Part shown: piece after piece, positions 46,695 through 57,600 of the stretch
Numbering within the stretch: position 1 is the stretch's first letter
How the letters are laid out: every line of letters starts with the position of its first letter
Assembly: GCA_910574455.1 (NCBI GenBank)
Contig: CAJSYZ010000007.1
Coordinates: forward strand, 124,001-188,000
Source of the DNA: Trichaptum fuscoviolaceum
Lineage: Eukaryota > Basidiomycota > Agaricomycetes > Hymenochaetales > Trichaptaceae
Direction of reading: 5' to 3'
Length of the DNA stretch: 64,000 nucleotides
The notes under the pieces: model-generated
The model's database searches: none
Seen by the model: only the letters and a program-made list of their open reading frames with translations
What the model was told of the DNA's origin: nothing
Made by a program: the position numbers and the translations under genes

Positions 46695-48355
46695 ATGGCC
46701 ATCTTCTTTCACGAAACTCGAGAGACAATCAACCTCTTGCGCCGCGTGGTTGACAAGCTGGACGAAAAGAATGGATGCATCAGTGCTGAGGAACTGTGGG
46801 ATGGCGTACAATGGTATGTCATGGTCTCCTGACATCTTTCTTGCCTTCCTGAATGTTCAATGTTCTATACAGTGTGCCCGCTAATGTGAGGAGCAGCAAC
46901 CCCACCGTTGCAAGGCTTGGCATCAGACAAATGGGAGAATTTGCTGAAGTCCTGCAATCCTTCGCGTCCAAACTGGTTTCCACATACAGAACTCATACTT
47001 CCACCACCCGTGAATGCAACCGTATTCTGCACCTTACGGTCGAAAGCCTTCCGAACGAGATCATCCATCACATCGTGAACGACGCATCTGACGTACAGAA
47101 CGCCTCGAAGCCACTCACGCTCATCAAATACTCGCATATCTCCTCGAAAATTCGTCGCTTTATTCTGGATTCACCATCTCTATGGGCATCAATACCTCTT
47201 TCCCTCGACATACCTTCGAAACTACTCAGCACAGTCATAAAACGGAGCGCAGATTTGGGTCTTATCGTTAACATAAGTCGTCCCAACGAATTATTCCAGA
47301 CGATGAGAAAGCAGCTGCGCCCCGAGTCCGTGCTATCGAGACTTTCAGTGATATTCGAATATGACCACAGATGGAAAGAATTGACAATCTCAATCTCTAG
47401 CCCAGCAGCGAGTCTCATTCACGAGCATTTCCCTCACGTCAACCTTAAATCTCTCCGTGTCCTTCGAGTTTGGGGCTGTCCTAGTCAGTCAAATTATGAG
47501 GTGGATCTCTTTCAGAAATGGAAAGCTCCCTTACTCGAGGAACTCAACTGGGATATACCAGAACGTTTCCCTCCATCCGGCCTGGCTACCCAAACATTAC
47601 AAGTCTGCTCATTGAGGCTTAACAGGCTAAGCGACTACAAGTTGATGGAAATTGCGTCATTCTTGACTGCAGTTACTAGGTTACGCTCCTTGAAAATGTA
47701 TTTGGTGCTCTGGGATGGGAGGTACAGCGTCCCCGCAAAAATTCCGGAAATAAGGCTGCCTTGTCTTGAACGTCTCGATGTTATCGTTTGGTGCGGAATG
47801 GGGTTTGGCCCTACTGCGATTCTTCTCGAAGCCATCCTGTGTCCTGGCCTAAAGAGCCTTTATTTCGAAGCAAATACGCAAGCAGAGTACTTTGCTTTGA
47901 CCCAGAACATGCGTGAGCGCTATCCAGTGCTTACGTTCTTCACGCTGGCCATCAAGAGCAAGTTTCCGGAAGAGGACTATTTCTTTGTCGACATAATGTG
48001 CCCACTACCTAGCACGATCAAGAGCTTAAGTATCAAACCAAAACATGGACATGAAAACGTAAATCTTCACGCATCACAAAGAAATAATACTATCCCATAC
48101 GACTTCTGCGACCAGTACCCAGACCTCACGCACTTGGATTTGGAGCACTGTACGATTCCGGGGCAGAATTTTTACGCCGAACTTTCCGATATTCTCAAGA
48201 ACCTCCGCGTATCCCTGAATTACTTCCGACCCGGCAGGCCCAGTAGGCGGGATTGGAAGGACCAACTAGAGGAGAGGCAACAAAAGAAGATGAAGAATGC
48301 AATACTGACATTGCAACGCGCGGGGGTGTTGGTTGACTTGAATTCAACTTCCTGA
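46695..48355 (+). CDS. F-box-like, leucine-rich-repeat-type protein (copy C)
   Basis: Exon 1 (46695-46813) and exon 2 (46873-48355) give 533 residues. Exon 1, the intron and the first 350 bp of exon 2 are nearly identical to copy A, including intron bases, so the duplication is recent. Identity falls in the leucine-rich half, where copy C has an insert (RVWGCPSQSNYEVDLF) near residue 240. F-box-like block at about residues 88-145 (LTVESLPNEIIHHIV). The pattern of a conserved Skp1-facing half and divergent target-facing half fits diversifying receptors, though selection was not measured. It lies head-to-tail after copy B on the same strand. Confidence 0.85.
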
Positions 48356-48628
48356 TTATATGGATTAGGTTTTTTGACAACATTGGTGTAGACTAGCATT
48401 GGCACCTCTTATCGGAATTGATCACACCCTCGTAGTCATCGCTTCTACGTATTACCACGTACAAATAAAAGAAACGAAGCGAATGAATCAAAGGTTTCAC
48501 TTCCGCACAAGACCGCCAGACTGATTGATAACAGCATCTCATTGCCTACTTGTTACCTGCTCCAATTACATAGATACAACATATCGTACAGTCCGAATAG
48601 ATGTAACGCCGTCTTAGAAGTGGAATCT

Positions 48629-49804
48629 CTACAACCTCAACTGCACCAAACCGCGCCCGCGCGCCTTCCTATGCTTATGCTTCGTTAAAACATCCCTTGC
48701 GCCCTTCTCCGCTTCCGCTGACGGGGACGAAGGCAGGTGAACGCGCAAGGGGTACGCCGGGTCCGAAGAGTCCAGATGCGGATCAGCCAACGTCTCGCGC
48801 TCCGGGTTGTCTCTACTTTTCACCTCCTCCCCCTCCCCAGCCTCCATCCCAAATACATCATCCTCCTTCGCCTCCTCCGAGACCACCTTCCCGATCCTCA
48901 AGAAACGCATGAGCCTCTTCGCCAAGCCATCCCACCCGTGCGCATCGTGCTCGTGGAGGTGGAGGTGCGGCAGGTGGTGGTCCAGCGCGTACGACCAGCT
49001 GCCCTCCGGGTCGACGCTCGCGTGCGCGTGTGGGTCGGGTGGAACGCCCGTGCGGTGGTGAGGTTTGTGTGCGTGTATTCTGCCTCCATCGTGCTCGTGA
49101 GTAACTGAGGCTGTCGAAGAAATGGGGCCAGGGACACTGCAGAACGTCCCCGCGCGCCGGTGAAGTTCCGCCTGCGAGGGCGCAAACGCTGGGTGCGCCT
49201 GCCGCTGGTGGCCCGAGAGTGTGTACACGTCAGACCCGGGCTCGAATTCGGGACCAGATCCAGTGAGGGCACGGAGGAAAAGAACAAGGCAGAGCGCGAA
49301 GGAGAGAGCAATGAGCGTGTCGTAGACGTCAATGTCTGCAGAGAGTCGTGGCAGTCGTAGAAGTGAAGGCGAAGGACGTGCTTTCGGATGCTTGGGGTGA
49401 GTTGAATTTGTGGAATTATGTGCAGAAGGGCCCGGGGACGGGGAGAGGGACGGTGGAAGAGGGACAGAGCGTCGAGAAGGCGAAGGTGTTGTCGCGACGT
49501 GGACGCGTCGTGGGCGCAGACTGCTCCTGTCAAGTTCTTTCTCTTCCAAGCCCTCCTCCTCTACACCATCCTCAAACGAGCTCGAAGCTGAAAGCATCAG
49601 CGCGCCGGTGCTCTTATCGACGTGCATGCCACCCGGTGACGTCGAGTGTCCAAGCTGTTCGCGTGGCGTAGATGGTGATGGTGAAGGCGATGGCGACAGC
49701 GACTGGGACAGTGGGAGAGAGAGGCGCGTCGGGTAAGAACGTCGAGCTCGCGGTGCCGCAAGGTACGTCGTCGTCGTCGTCGTCGTTGTCTCTGGCGAGC
49801 TCAT
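48629..49804 (-). CDS. His-rich single-pass membrane protein
   Basis: A single exon of 391 residues. I chose the ATG at 49804 (MSSPETTT), because the 30 codons before it are derived from CT-rich leader DNA. The first 170 residues are low-complexity Ser/Pro/Thr. One membrane segment (DTLIALSFALCLVLFLRAL) lies at about residues 165-185. The lumenal or exterior part is rich in His (HEHDGGRIHAHKPHHR, HHLPHLHLHEHDAHG), which could bind metal ions. It ends in a basic tail (KHKHRKARGRG). I know no named family. A relic of a second copy lies at 43072-43180. The Thr run comes from the CGT microsatellite at 49764-49788. Confidence 0.65.
   Translation of the reverse strand: MSSPETTTTTTTTYLAAPRARRSYPTRLSLPLSQSLSPSPSPSPSTPREQLGHSTSPGGMHVDKSTGALMLSASSSFEDGVEEEGLEEKELDRSSLRPRRVHVATTPSPSRRSVPLPPSLSPSPGPSAHNSTNSTHPKHPKARPSPSLLRLPRLSADIDVYDTLIALSFALCLVLFLRALTGSGPEFEPGSDVYTLSGHQRQAHPAFAPSQAELHRRAGTFCSVPGPISSTASVTHEHDGGRIHAHKPHHRTGVPPDPHAHASVDPEGSWSYALDHHLPHLHLHEHDAHGWDGLAKRLMRFLRIGKVVSEEAKEDDVFGMEAGEGEEVKSRDNPERETLADPHLDSSDPAYPLRVHLPSSPSAEAEKGARDVLTKHKHRKARGRGLVQLRL
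49764..49788. repeat. CGT trinucleotide microsatellite
   Basis: About eight units (GTCGTCGTCG...) lie inside the His-rich protein gene and encode a run of threonines near its N-terminus, which is therefore likely to vary in length between strains. Confidence 0.9.
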
Positions 49805-51144
49805 CGTTGTTTCTGCAAAACGCAAAATGGCGGCCGGTGGACTCGGTGCTGGAAGAAAACGACCAATCAGAATCAAAATTTCGATGCCCCGCATTTATGT
49901 ATGAACCGACCGCAAATAAGATACGCGCACAGGCCAAGTTGTCTAGAACGCGATCTTCCATTCGATTGCGAATATAATTACTGGAATTCATATGCGACAT
50001 CCCTTTTTTTTCCAGGTTGCCAAAGCATCCGTGTCAGCCATCAGGCACATTCGCATTTAGTACAGGAGATGAAGACGTCCGAATTGACGTTTCGAGTGTT
50101 GCAATAGCAGCTCATTTGTTATCGACATCTTCTTGTACCCGACGATTGGTGATAGTCTTGGTTCTTTGAGTCAATGGGAGAGGAAGAATACACAGAACGC
50201 CAACTTACTGTTCGAAAGGGTCTCGACTGGACGCCGTGGCTGCCGAGTCTGCCGCGGACTCGGAGACCTGATTGGCTGATCAACATCAAATTCTCACGTG
50301 CTTGATCGTCCATGTTTGTTTTAGCTGTGACTCATGTCGTCGTCGTCCTCTCTCCATCCTCTCGTCTCTTTCCACTTTCTTAAAATTCGAAATACGCATA
50401 CAAAGATAGCATCAGGAGGAGATACGGAGATGGGGAAGACAGGAAGACAGGAAGTCCATGTGCACATGTGATCAGGCAGGCACTGGGATGTTTTTAGAGC
50501 AAGTCTCTCGCAGATCATGCTTCTCGGCGCACCTAGATGATCAATTGCTCTCATTTCTTTAAAGAGATGGACTTTGCTAAAGACTCCTTTGGCCCCCTGA
50601 ACATTTCTCTGTGGTATTCCTCTTTTGCCCTACGCCTCTCATAGTATGATGAAAGGCGTTACAGGACACGGACTGTTGGCAGTAACAGTTTTAGCACTTG
50701 CCGATCTACCTTCCATCCGACTACAACTGATCATCCACTTTGAGTCTAGGCGTTTCTGCGAACAGATCACACGCCCTCTGTATCCGCTAATGCTTTCAGC
50801 TACTTTCCAGTACTCTTACCTTCGCTCACTTTGCGGCATCCAATATCCCCTGCACCTTAAACCAGCTTTCTCATTGCTCGGGTGCCATATGACGACCCAA
50901 TTGCAGTCTTGAGCGTGTATCTCTACGCACATCTGGCAATCGTGCACTATAGCGTATTTCCCTCTAATGGCCACAGCATCTGACCCCTGATCTCCCGCGG
51001 TGTCTCTCCTCGCCTCCTCGGTCCTAGCATTCGCTCCCTTATTCTGATGACCTACTTACCTCCATTCAACTCTACAATTAACCCGCTGGAACATATTGCG
51101 CCCTGTGGCGTACCATCCAGCATCCTGGCCACAGACGAACCTTA
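49805..51144. other. intergenic, nothing recognised
   Basis: About 1.3 kb without a supported gene. Frames around 50321-50912 are short and their composition is not protein-like. Confidence 0.35.
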
Positions 51145-51293
51145 GGGTGCACTCGGATCCGGTGCTTGTATAGCGTTGCCAGCCTTTTAAGGCAACAGTG
51201 CTACAGGGTTTGAAGCAAAAGCAGTAGTACTGTTGCCTTAAAAGGCTATTTCTAACTGGCACTGCTATGCAAGCACTGGATCCGAGCGCACCC
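51145..51293. mobile_element. 149-bp foldback MITE, PIF/Harbinger-like
   Basis: The arms begin GGGTGCACTCGGATCCGGTG on the left and are matched on the right by its near-complement (ending CACTGGATCCGAGCGCACCC). The inner halves also pair through CCTTTTAAGGCAACAGT and ACTGTTGCCTTAAAAGG, so almost the whole element folds on itself. TTA flanks both sides (51142-51144 and 51294-51296), the 3-bp TWA target duplication of PIF/Harbinger transposons. It has no coding capacity. Confidence 0.75.
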
Positions 51294-52724
51294 TTACCTT
51301 TTCTCGGAACATGTTGACTATGTTTGTGCAATGACATGTAAGATTTGCATAGATTATCCATACCCGTCCTATCTACTCCTGACCAACCAGCAAATTCGTT
51401 TCTCTCAAATGCGCTATACATAGGCTGTTCCTCACTTTTGCTTCTGTAGCAACTTGAGGCAACATGGTCTACCCGATATTGCTCGAATATGCGGCCTGAG
51501 TCTGAATAAGCCTAACCTGAAGCGACTGCCTAAATCTGACCGAAACCGCATTCAGAATCTACGCTTTCTCGATCTGGGTTCTGATCTTCACTCTAACAGC
51601 AATTCACAAAGTTCAATCGATGGAGTTTTGTTCCGGTTTCTATACCCTACTGTCAGAGCCCATCTCATCATTGCGAAGAGGAGCAATAATCACCAATATT
51701 GAGACTTTCTTTTCTTAAAGCTTTCGCGTCTTACCAATCTCAGTCTCAGCTTTTGTAGAGCACGCCCCTCATTTTCTCTCTTCACGTGACCGAGTAACAC
51801 ACCTCGCAGATCCTCCGCCTTAGGTATGATGTCCTCCATACGGTGTCTGTTGCACCGCAATATTCTTCGTTTCGGCCCCCAAGGGAGAGCTATTGAGACC
51901 AAGTTCGATGTCAAAGTGAAGACTTCCTTGCCAGTTCCATAGGCATGATAACCGCAAGTCCTCCTCTTGATTACCATGGCCTTGTTCTCCTGTAAGATCT
52001 CCTTTAAGCCATAAGATATTCTCACAGCTATATCATCAAGATCCTTGTCATGTTTCATCTGATACTGCTCCAAGTTCCCTTGTCGCACTTTGAAATTATG
52101 TTACTCCATTTAGGCTGTTTAGCATCACAGGAAAGCACCTAGCATGAAAACATTGATCTCTGGGGCGAGATATATTGTCAATTGGTGACTATCAAGAGCT
52201 TTCCTTCGCGATAACTAACATTTGGAACAACTTCAACATAGCCGACTAACTGGTGCCCGTTCGTGAGTCTGAATGCAGTCTAATAGCACTACTAGCTATG
52301 TAAGAAATTGTACAAGTTGGGTTACATACAGCCTTGTTATGGACATTCAGTGTTTGTTCAACCTCTTTCTAAATGTGTTCATTATTGCTGCTACTGTCGG
52401 CATCCATCTCATACTCAAGATCATTCCCAATATTTCCCAAAATTGTATCGCTTAGTGCAGACAGATAGGGCGGAGATTGCGCCCAAGAAAGTGACATCTG
52501 TTCTACAGACAGCGTAGGACCACCCGACTGGCGAGCAGCGGCTACCCGCAGATTGAGTATCAGTCTCGCGACAAGGATGCTTGTGCTCCTGGGTAATCAG
52601 GAATTTCAACATATTTGCAGGGCCACAGCTTGACAAACCTCACTCACGCTACTCTGTACATCTCGTTCAGAAACTTTTGCTCTTCCTGAAAAAATGGATT
52701 TATCAGGATCTGTCTCATGGGAGA
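51294..52724. other. intergenic, possible decayed coding remnants
   Basis: About 1.4 kb. The plus strand at 51540-51610 has a leucine-rich-like phrase (NLRFLDLGSDLHSN) and the minus strand at 51690-52088 has a 132-residue basic frame, but neither has a start, partners or splice sites that agree. A frame at 52620-52724 runs into the LTR element and continues beyond it, see findings. Confidence 0.35.
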
Positions 52725-52729
52725 AGGGC

Positions 52730-53305
52730 TGTCAGGAATCCGCCTCAGGTTATTTTATTTCTTTTATTTTTCTTTTATTTTCTTTTACGATCACACTCCG
52801 AGTCGGATCCCCGACATGTCCGGTCCGAAACCGGACTTTCTTTAACTCCAATTCTCTTCCTTTTTGCATAGATTACTTGCCTGTATGTTTGCAGGCCGCT
52901 AGGACAAGCGCCCTGCAAACAATTCTCCTTTCTTTCTTTCTTCCGCCACTCCGACTCGAACCTCCGCTCTACCGATGCGGGACCCCGACTAGAGCGGGAC
53001 CCCGAACTCCGACTTACGTCAGCGGTATAGGTCGGACCTAGTCGGATCAGGGTCCAGTGGCTTGGTACTGTATAGTTTTTACCTTTGTTCATCAAAACCG
53101 CGGATCCCCCTGCGAAGCACTCCACTTTTGGCCTCTTGTAAAGTGCTTCTCAGGTGATGTGTTTATCTTTAGCTCTGATGTGTAGAATAGCTTAATTGAC
53201 TTGTAAAGTGCTTCTCAGAGTGAGAACCACCGCTCATTGCGTCCGATTGTCGTCTGTGTCCGATTCAGGGTCTCGAAAGCGAAGGAACCACTCTAGGTCG
53301 TAACA
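52730..53305 (+). repeat. 5' LTR
   Basis: 576 bp. A possible TATA (TATAGTTTTT, 53071) lies about 53 bp before the proposed transcript start (53124). A 19-bp direct repeat, CTTGTAAAGTGCTTCTCAG, occurs at 53135-53153 and 53200-53218. A short hairpin (GTCCGGT/ACCGGAC) lies near its start. Confidence 0.95.
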
Positions 53306-53307
53306 TT

Positions 53308-53318
53308 AGGCCAAAAGT
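53308..53318 (+). other. primer-binding site, self-primed type
   Basis: AGGCCAAAAGT, two bases after the LTR, is the exact complement of ACTTTTGGCCT at 53124-53134 inside the LTR. In Tf1/sushi-type elements the 5' end of the RNA folds back onto such a site and primes reverse transcription. No tRNA 3'-end complement beginning TGG is seen there. Confidence 0.6.
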
Positions 53319-53369
53319 TTGTTCTTTCGACGCCCTGCCATTGCACCGACCGATTTTTGATCCCTCTGA

Positions 53370-54650
53370 ATGGGAAGATTCGGACAAGAAGACTCCGACG
53401 AAGATATGACCGACCCGATCAACCCCGCGCAAGCAGCGCCCGCGCCAGGCGCTGCTCCGACTCCGACTCCGGGTGCTGCTCCCGCCCAGACCGCACCACC
53501 GCCCCAGCAGGGCGGAGACCTCCCCCCAGACGTCCTCCAGGCTATCAATGATGCCACCCGACCTCTCCAGTCACACCTACAGGAGGTGACCGCCGAAAAC
53601 CAGCGCCTCCACGACTTCATGAACCTGTTTGTCCGAAATGCGCAGGAAGGCGCGACCCGCACTCCCAAGGGTCCGAAGGTCGGTGCCCCGCCCGCGTTCT
53701 ATGGGCGTACGCCGAAAGATAAGGAGGCGGAGAGTATCAGCTTTGAGGAGTGGTCGCAGAAGGTCCGACTTTATGTCCGGATGCGCCCCCAGGAGTTTGT
53801 AGGCAGTCCGACAATGGCCTGTCTATGGGCTGCTTCGCTACTCCGCGGGCCCGCTGAACAATGGGCTCGTCCGCACACAACCGCCGCCCTCGAGGGCACC
53901 GAAGTCCCCGCTCTCATGACCGACTTGGAACTCTTCCTGGCGTCCCTCCAGTCCGCGTTCGGACGTCCGAACATCAAGCGCCACGCCGGACAGGAGCTTA
54001 TGAAACTGCGCCAGGGCAAGGACACAGTGTCGGAGTATGCGGCGAAGTTTCGTGCGTTGCTGGTGGAGTCGGAGGTGGACTGGGGGATGGAAGGGAAGAT
54101 GTTGGTGTTCGAGACCGGACTCAGCAGTCAGTTCCGCTACGATCTGGCGAGCAAGGAGATCCGGGAGACCAAGAGCTTCGACCAGTGGGTCCGACTGCTT
54201 TGCGAATACGATGAGGACTTGCGTGCGCGTCGGACTGGCTTCAAGCAGAACAACTGGAGTCCGAACTGGGGCTCCCGCTTGCAGACACACCACTCCGCTT
54301 CGCGCGGACCGACTCGGGACCCCGACGCGATGGACATCGATCGCTTGAGCACTGAAGAGATGATGCGCCGCGGACTTTGCTTCCAGTGCGGTGAGCATGG
54401 ACATCTGGCTCGAGACTGTCCGCAGCGGAGCAAGAGATCAAATGTCCGATCGAAGGTGGCTTCACAGACCGCTGCCTCGTCATCCACCGCTCCGCCCGCC
54501 GCCTCTGCGCCCGCCGCCGCTCCCAAGACACCGACTGCGACCCTCGAGGAAGTCCGCGACGAGACTCCGACCGTGAACGCCGCTCGCACTCCGACCGTTG
54601 ACGAAATCGCCAAAGCGGTAGCAGCTGCTCTCAAGAGTCAGGGTTTTTGA
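53370..54650 (+). CDS. gag: Gag of the Ty3/Gypsy element
   Basis: 426 residues from the ATG 64 bp after the LTR. The N-terminus is Pro/Ala-rich and disordered, followed by a retrotrans_gag-type capsid region (about residues 110-290, with FEEWSQKVRLYV, LRGPAEQWA, YAAKFRALL) that assembles the virus-like particle. One CCHC zinc knuckle (CFQCGEHGHLARDC) lies at about residues 337-350 and would bind the genomic RNA. An Ala/Pro/Thr tail ends at a TGA at 54648-54650, which overlaps the pol frame. The reading frame is intact. Confidence 0.95.
   Translation: MGRFGQEDSDEDMTDPINPAQAAPAPGAAPTPTPGAAPAQTAPPPQQGGDLPPDVLQAINDATRPLQSHLQEVTAENQRLHDFMNLFVRNAQEGATRTPKGPKVGAPPAFYGRTPKDKEAESISFEEWSQKVRLYVRMRPQEFVGSPTMACLWAASLLRGPAEQWARPHTTAALEGTEVPALMTDLELFLASLQSAFGRPNIKRHAGQELMKLRQGKDTVSEYAAKFRALLVESEVDWGMEGKMLVFETGLSSQFRYDLASKEIRETKSFDQWVRLLCEYDEDLRARRTGFKQNNWSPNWGSRLQTHHSASRGPTRDPDAMDIDRLSTEEMMRRGLCFQCGEHGHLARDCPQRSKRSNVRSKVASQTAASSSTAPPAASAPAAAPKTPTATLEEVRDETPTVNAARTPTVDEIAKAVAAALKSQGF
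54641..54647 (+). other. -1 ribosomal frameshift site
   Basis: G GGT TTT is read in the gag frame immediately before the gag TGA and fits the X XXY YYZ slippery rule. Slipping back one base puts the ribosome in the pol frame (TTG AGT GGG). A GC-rich stem (GCGG...CCGC) can form just downstream. Confidence 0.75.
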
Positions 54651-57600
54651 GTGGGTCTAGGCGCGCGGTCGTTCCGCCAAAGACCCCGAACCGATTTTTG
54701 CTGTTAGATGATGATGTATCCGATCCCTCTGTGTACAATCGTACTTCGCTAATACACAAGAGTTTGCGTCGATTCATCCATGTCCCAGTGAGAATAAGTG
54801 ATGGCCGAAAGATTTTGAGCATGAGAGCGCTGCTAGACTGCGGTGCATTTTCGGTGATTATCAACCAGAAGCTGGTGCGGAAGTTCGGACTACGTACTCG
54901 TCCTCTCGACCGACCAATCAAGGTGTACAACGCCGACGATTCGCTGAACCAGAGTGGTCCGATTACAGACCAAGTCCGACTTACTCTGGAGATCGGTGGA
55001 CACAAAGAAGAAGTCGATGCCACAGTGGCAAACATCGGAGACTATCCGTTGATCATTGGGATAGATTGGCTACACCACCATAACCCGGAGATTGATTGGA
55101 ACGACGAGACCATCAGCTTTACGCGATGTCCGAACGAATGCCGCCCTGTCGAAGCGGCAAGAGTCGTAGAAGCCGGACAACCGCTACCCCGCGCCGTTCG
55201 CAAGTTGCGGACCGCGCGATGCAAGAACAGTCGACAGATGCGACCGCGACCGCAGCCCCATGCGAGAGTCTGCGTTGCGGAAGTCGGTGATGATTCAGAT
55301 GAGTCGGACAGTGAGTCTGACGACCTTGCGAAGATTCCCCCCGGATTTCGGTACTCCGAAAAGTACATGGACATCTACCATGACGCGGAGCAGTTCTATG
55401 TGGCGGACGATCCGGACTTTGTGCATAAAGTTGCGGCCTCGTATACCTGGTCGCAGGCGATTGCGGAGAAGTCGGCAGTGAAGGAGGGCGACAAGTCCTT
55501 CGAGGAGATGGTCCCCCCGCAGTACCGCGAGTTTGCGAAGGTGTTTTCTAAGTCAGAGGCCGAACGGTTGCCCGAAAGGAAGCCGTTTGACCATGCGATC
55601 GACCTGGAGCCCGGATCGACCCCTTCGTACAGCAAGATCTATCCGATGGCACCGGCGGAACGTGCAGCCTTGAAGGAGTTCATTGAGGAGAACCTCCGCA
55701 AGGGCTACATCCGTCCGTCGAAGTCCCCCGCCGCTGCTCCGGTCTTCTTCATCAAAAAGAAGGATGGATCGCTTCGGATGGTCGTCGACTACCGAAAACT
55801 CAATGAGATCACCGTCAAAAATCGGTACCCGCTTCCCCTGACCACCGAACTCATCGATTCCTTGAAGAAGGCCCGCATCTTCACCAAGCTCGACTTGCGG
55901 GCCGGATACAACAATATCCGCATCAAGGAAGGTGACGAGTGGAAGGCCGCTTTTCGGACTCAGGAGGGCCACTTCGAACCGACCGTTATGACTTTCGGAC
56001 TTACGAACGCACCCGCTACGTTTCAGCGGATGATGAACGAGCTCTTCAAGGATATGCTGGATGTTATTGTCATTATCTACCTCGATGACATCTGCATTTT
56101 TTCGGAGAACGAGTCGGAGCACGAGGAACACGTTAAGGAGGTACTCCGACGTTTGGAAAAGTACGACCTGTTCTGTAAGCCCGAAAAGTGCGAGTTCCAC
56201 AAGGACTCCATTGAGTACCTGGGTATGATCATTGGCTCTGGGATTATCTCGATGGATCCGAAGAAGGTCGAAGCGGTGGCCGACTGGCCGACTCCGGCGA
56301 AGGTGAAGGACATTCAGGCTTTCTTGGGGTTTGCAAACTTCTACCGACGTTTTATCAAGGACTTCTCGAAGCTGGCGGTTCCCATGACCGAATTGTTGCG
56401 GAAGGATGTCCAGTGGCGCTGGACTACCCGCCAGCAAGAGTCCTTCGATGGTCTGAAGAAGAAGTTTGCGGAGGCACCGGTCCTCGCGATGCCCGACCTC
56501 GAGAAACCCTTCATCCTCGAATGTGATGCCTCGGACTTTGCGACCGGAGCGGTACTTTCGCAGATCGGACCAGATGGTGACATTCACCCAGTGGCCTACT
56601 ATTCGAAGTCCCTGGGCGATGCGGAGAGGAACTATGAGATCCATGACAAGGAGCTCCTAGCCATCGTCCGAGCCTTGGACGAGTGGCGGCACTATCTCGA
56701 AGGAAGTCCGCACAAAATTGACATTGTGTCGGACCACCGAAATCTGCTCTTCTTTGCGGAAGCCCGAAACCTTACGAGACGCCAGGCCCGCTGGAGCTTG
56801 TTCCTTAGCCGTTTTGACTTTCTGATCCGTCACCGCCCCGGCCGACTTGGTGGAAAGCCGGATGCTTTGTCCAGGCGCGAAGATCTTCGTCCTGACGGAC
56901 CGGACAATACGAACAAGGTCCTTCTGGACACGAACCGCTTCTATACGTTGGCGATGCGACGAGGGATGGTCCGGGCAGAGGGGGATACGGAGTTGTTGCG
57001 AAGGATTCGGGAGTCCGAGAGGTTTGATGAGGAATTGGTCGAGGCGATTGAGAAGGTGAAGGAAGGGGCTCCGCGCGCGCTGGCGAACGATTTGGAGGAG
57101 TGGAACACGGAGGATGGGCTGCTGCTGTACCGGGGTAAGGTCTATGTGCCGAAGGACGAGGAGATCCGCCGCGATATCGTCAAGTTACACCACGATTCGC
57201 TTCCGGTCGGACATCCGGGTCGTTGGAAGACCTACGAGCTGGTGAGTCGGAATTACTGGTGGCCTGGTATGTCTACCTTCGTCGAGCGGTACGTGTCGGG
57301 CTGTGACACTTGTATGCGGACAAAGAACATCCCGCAACGTCCGGTTGGTCCGCTTCAGCCCAACGAAGTACCAGACGGACCGTGGCAGGTCATTTCTTGC
57401 GACTTCATCACCCAGCTGCCACAGTCCGGTGAATACGACGCGATCTTCGTGGTTGTAGACCGACTCACCAAGCAGGCCCATTTCATACCGACGACCTCGG
57501 ATATTGACTCTGCGCGGACGGCCGACTTGTTTGTGTCCGAAGTTTGGAAACACCATGGCACGCCGCGCAAAGTCATTTCGGACCGGGGTACGCAGTTCGT

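Noticed and set aside
51690..52088. Minus-strand 132-residue frame
   Set aside because: No supported start, splice partners or recognisable motif; could be a remnant but cannot be shown.
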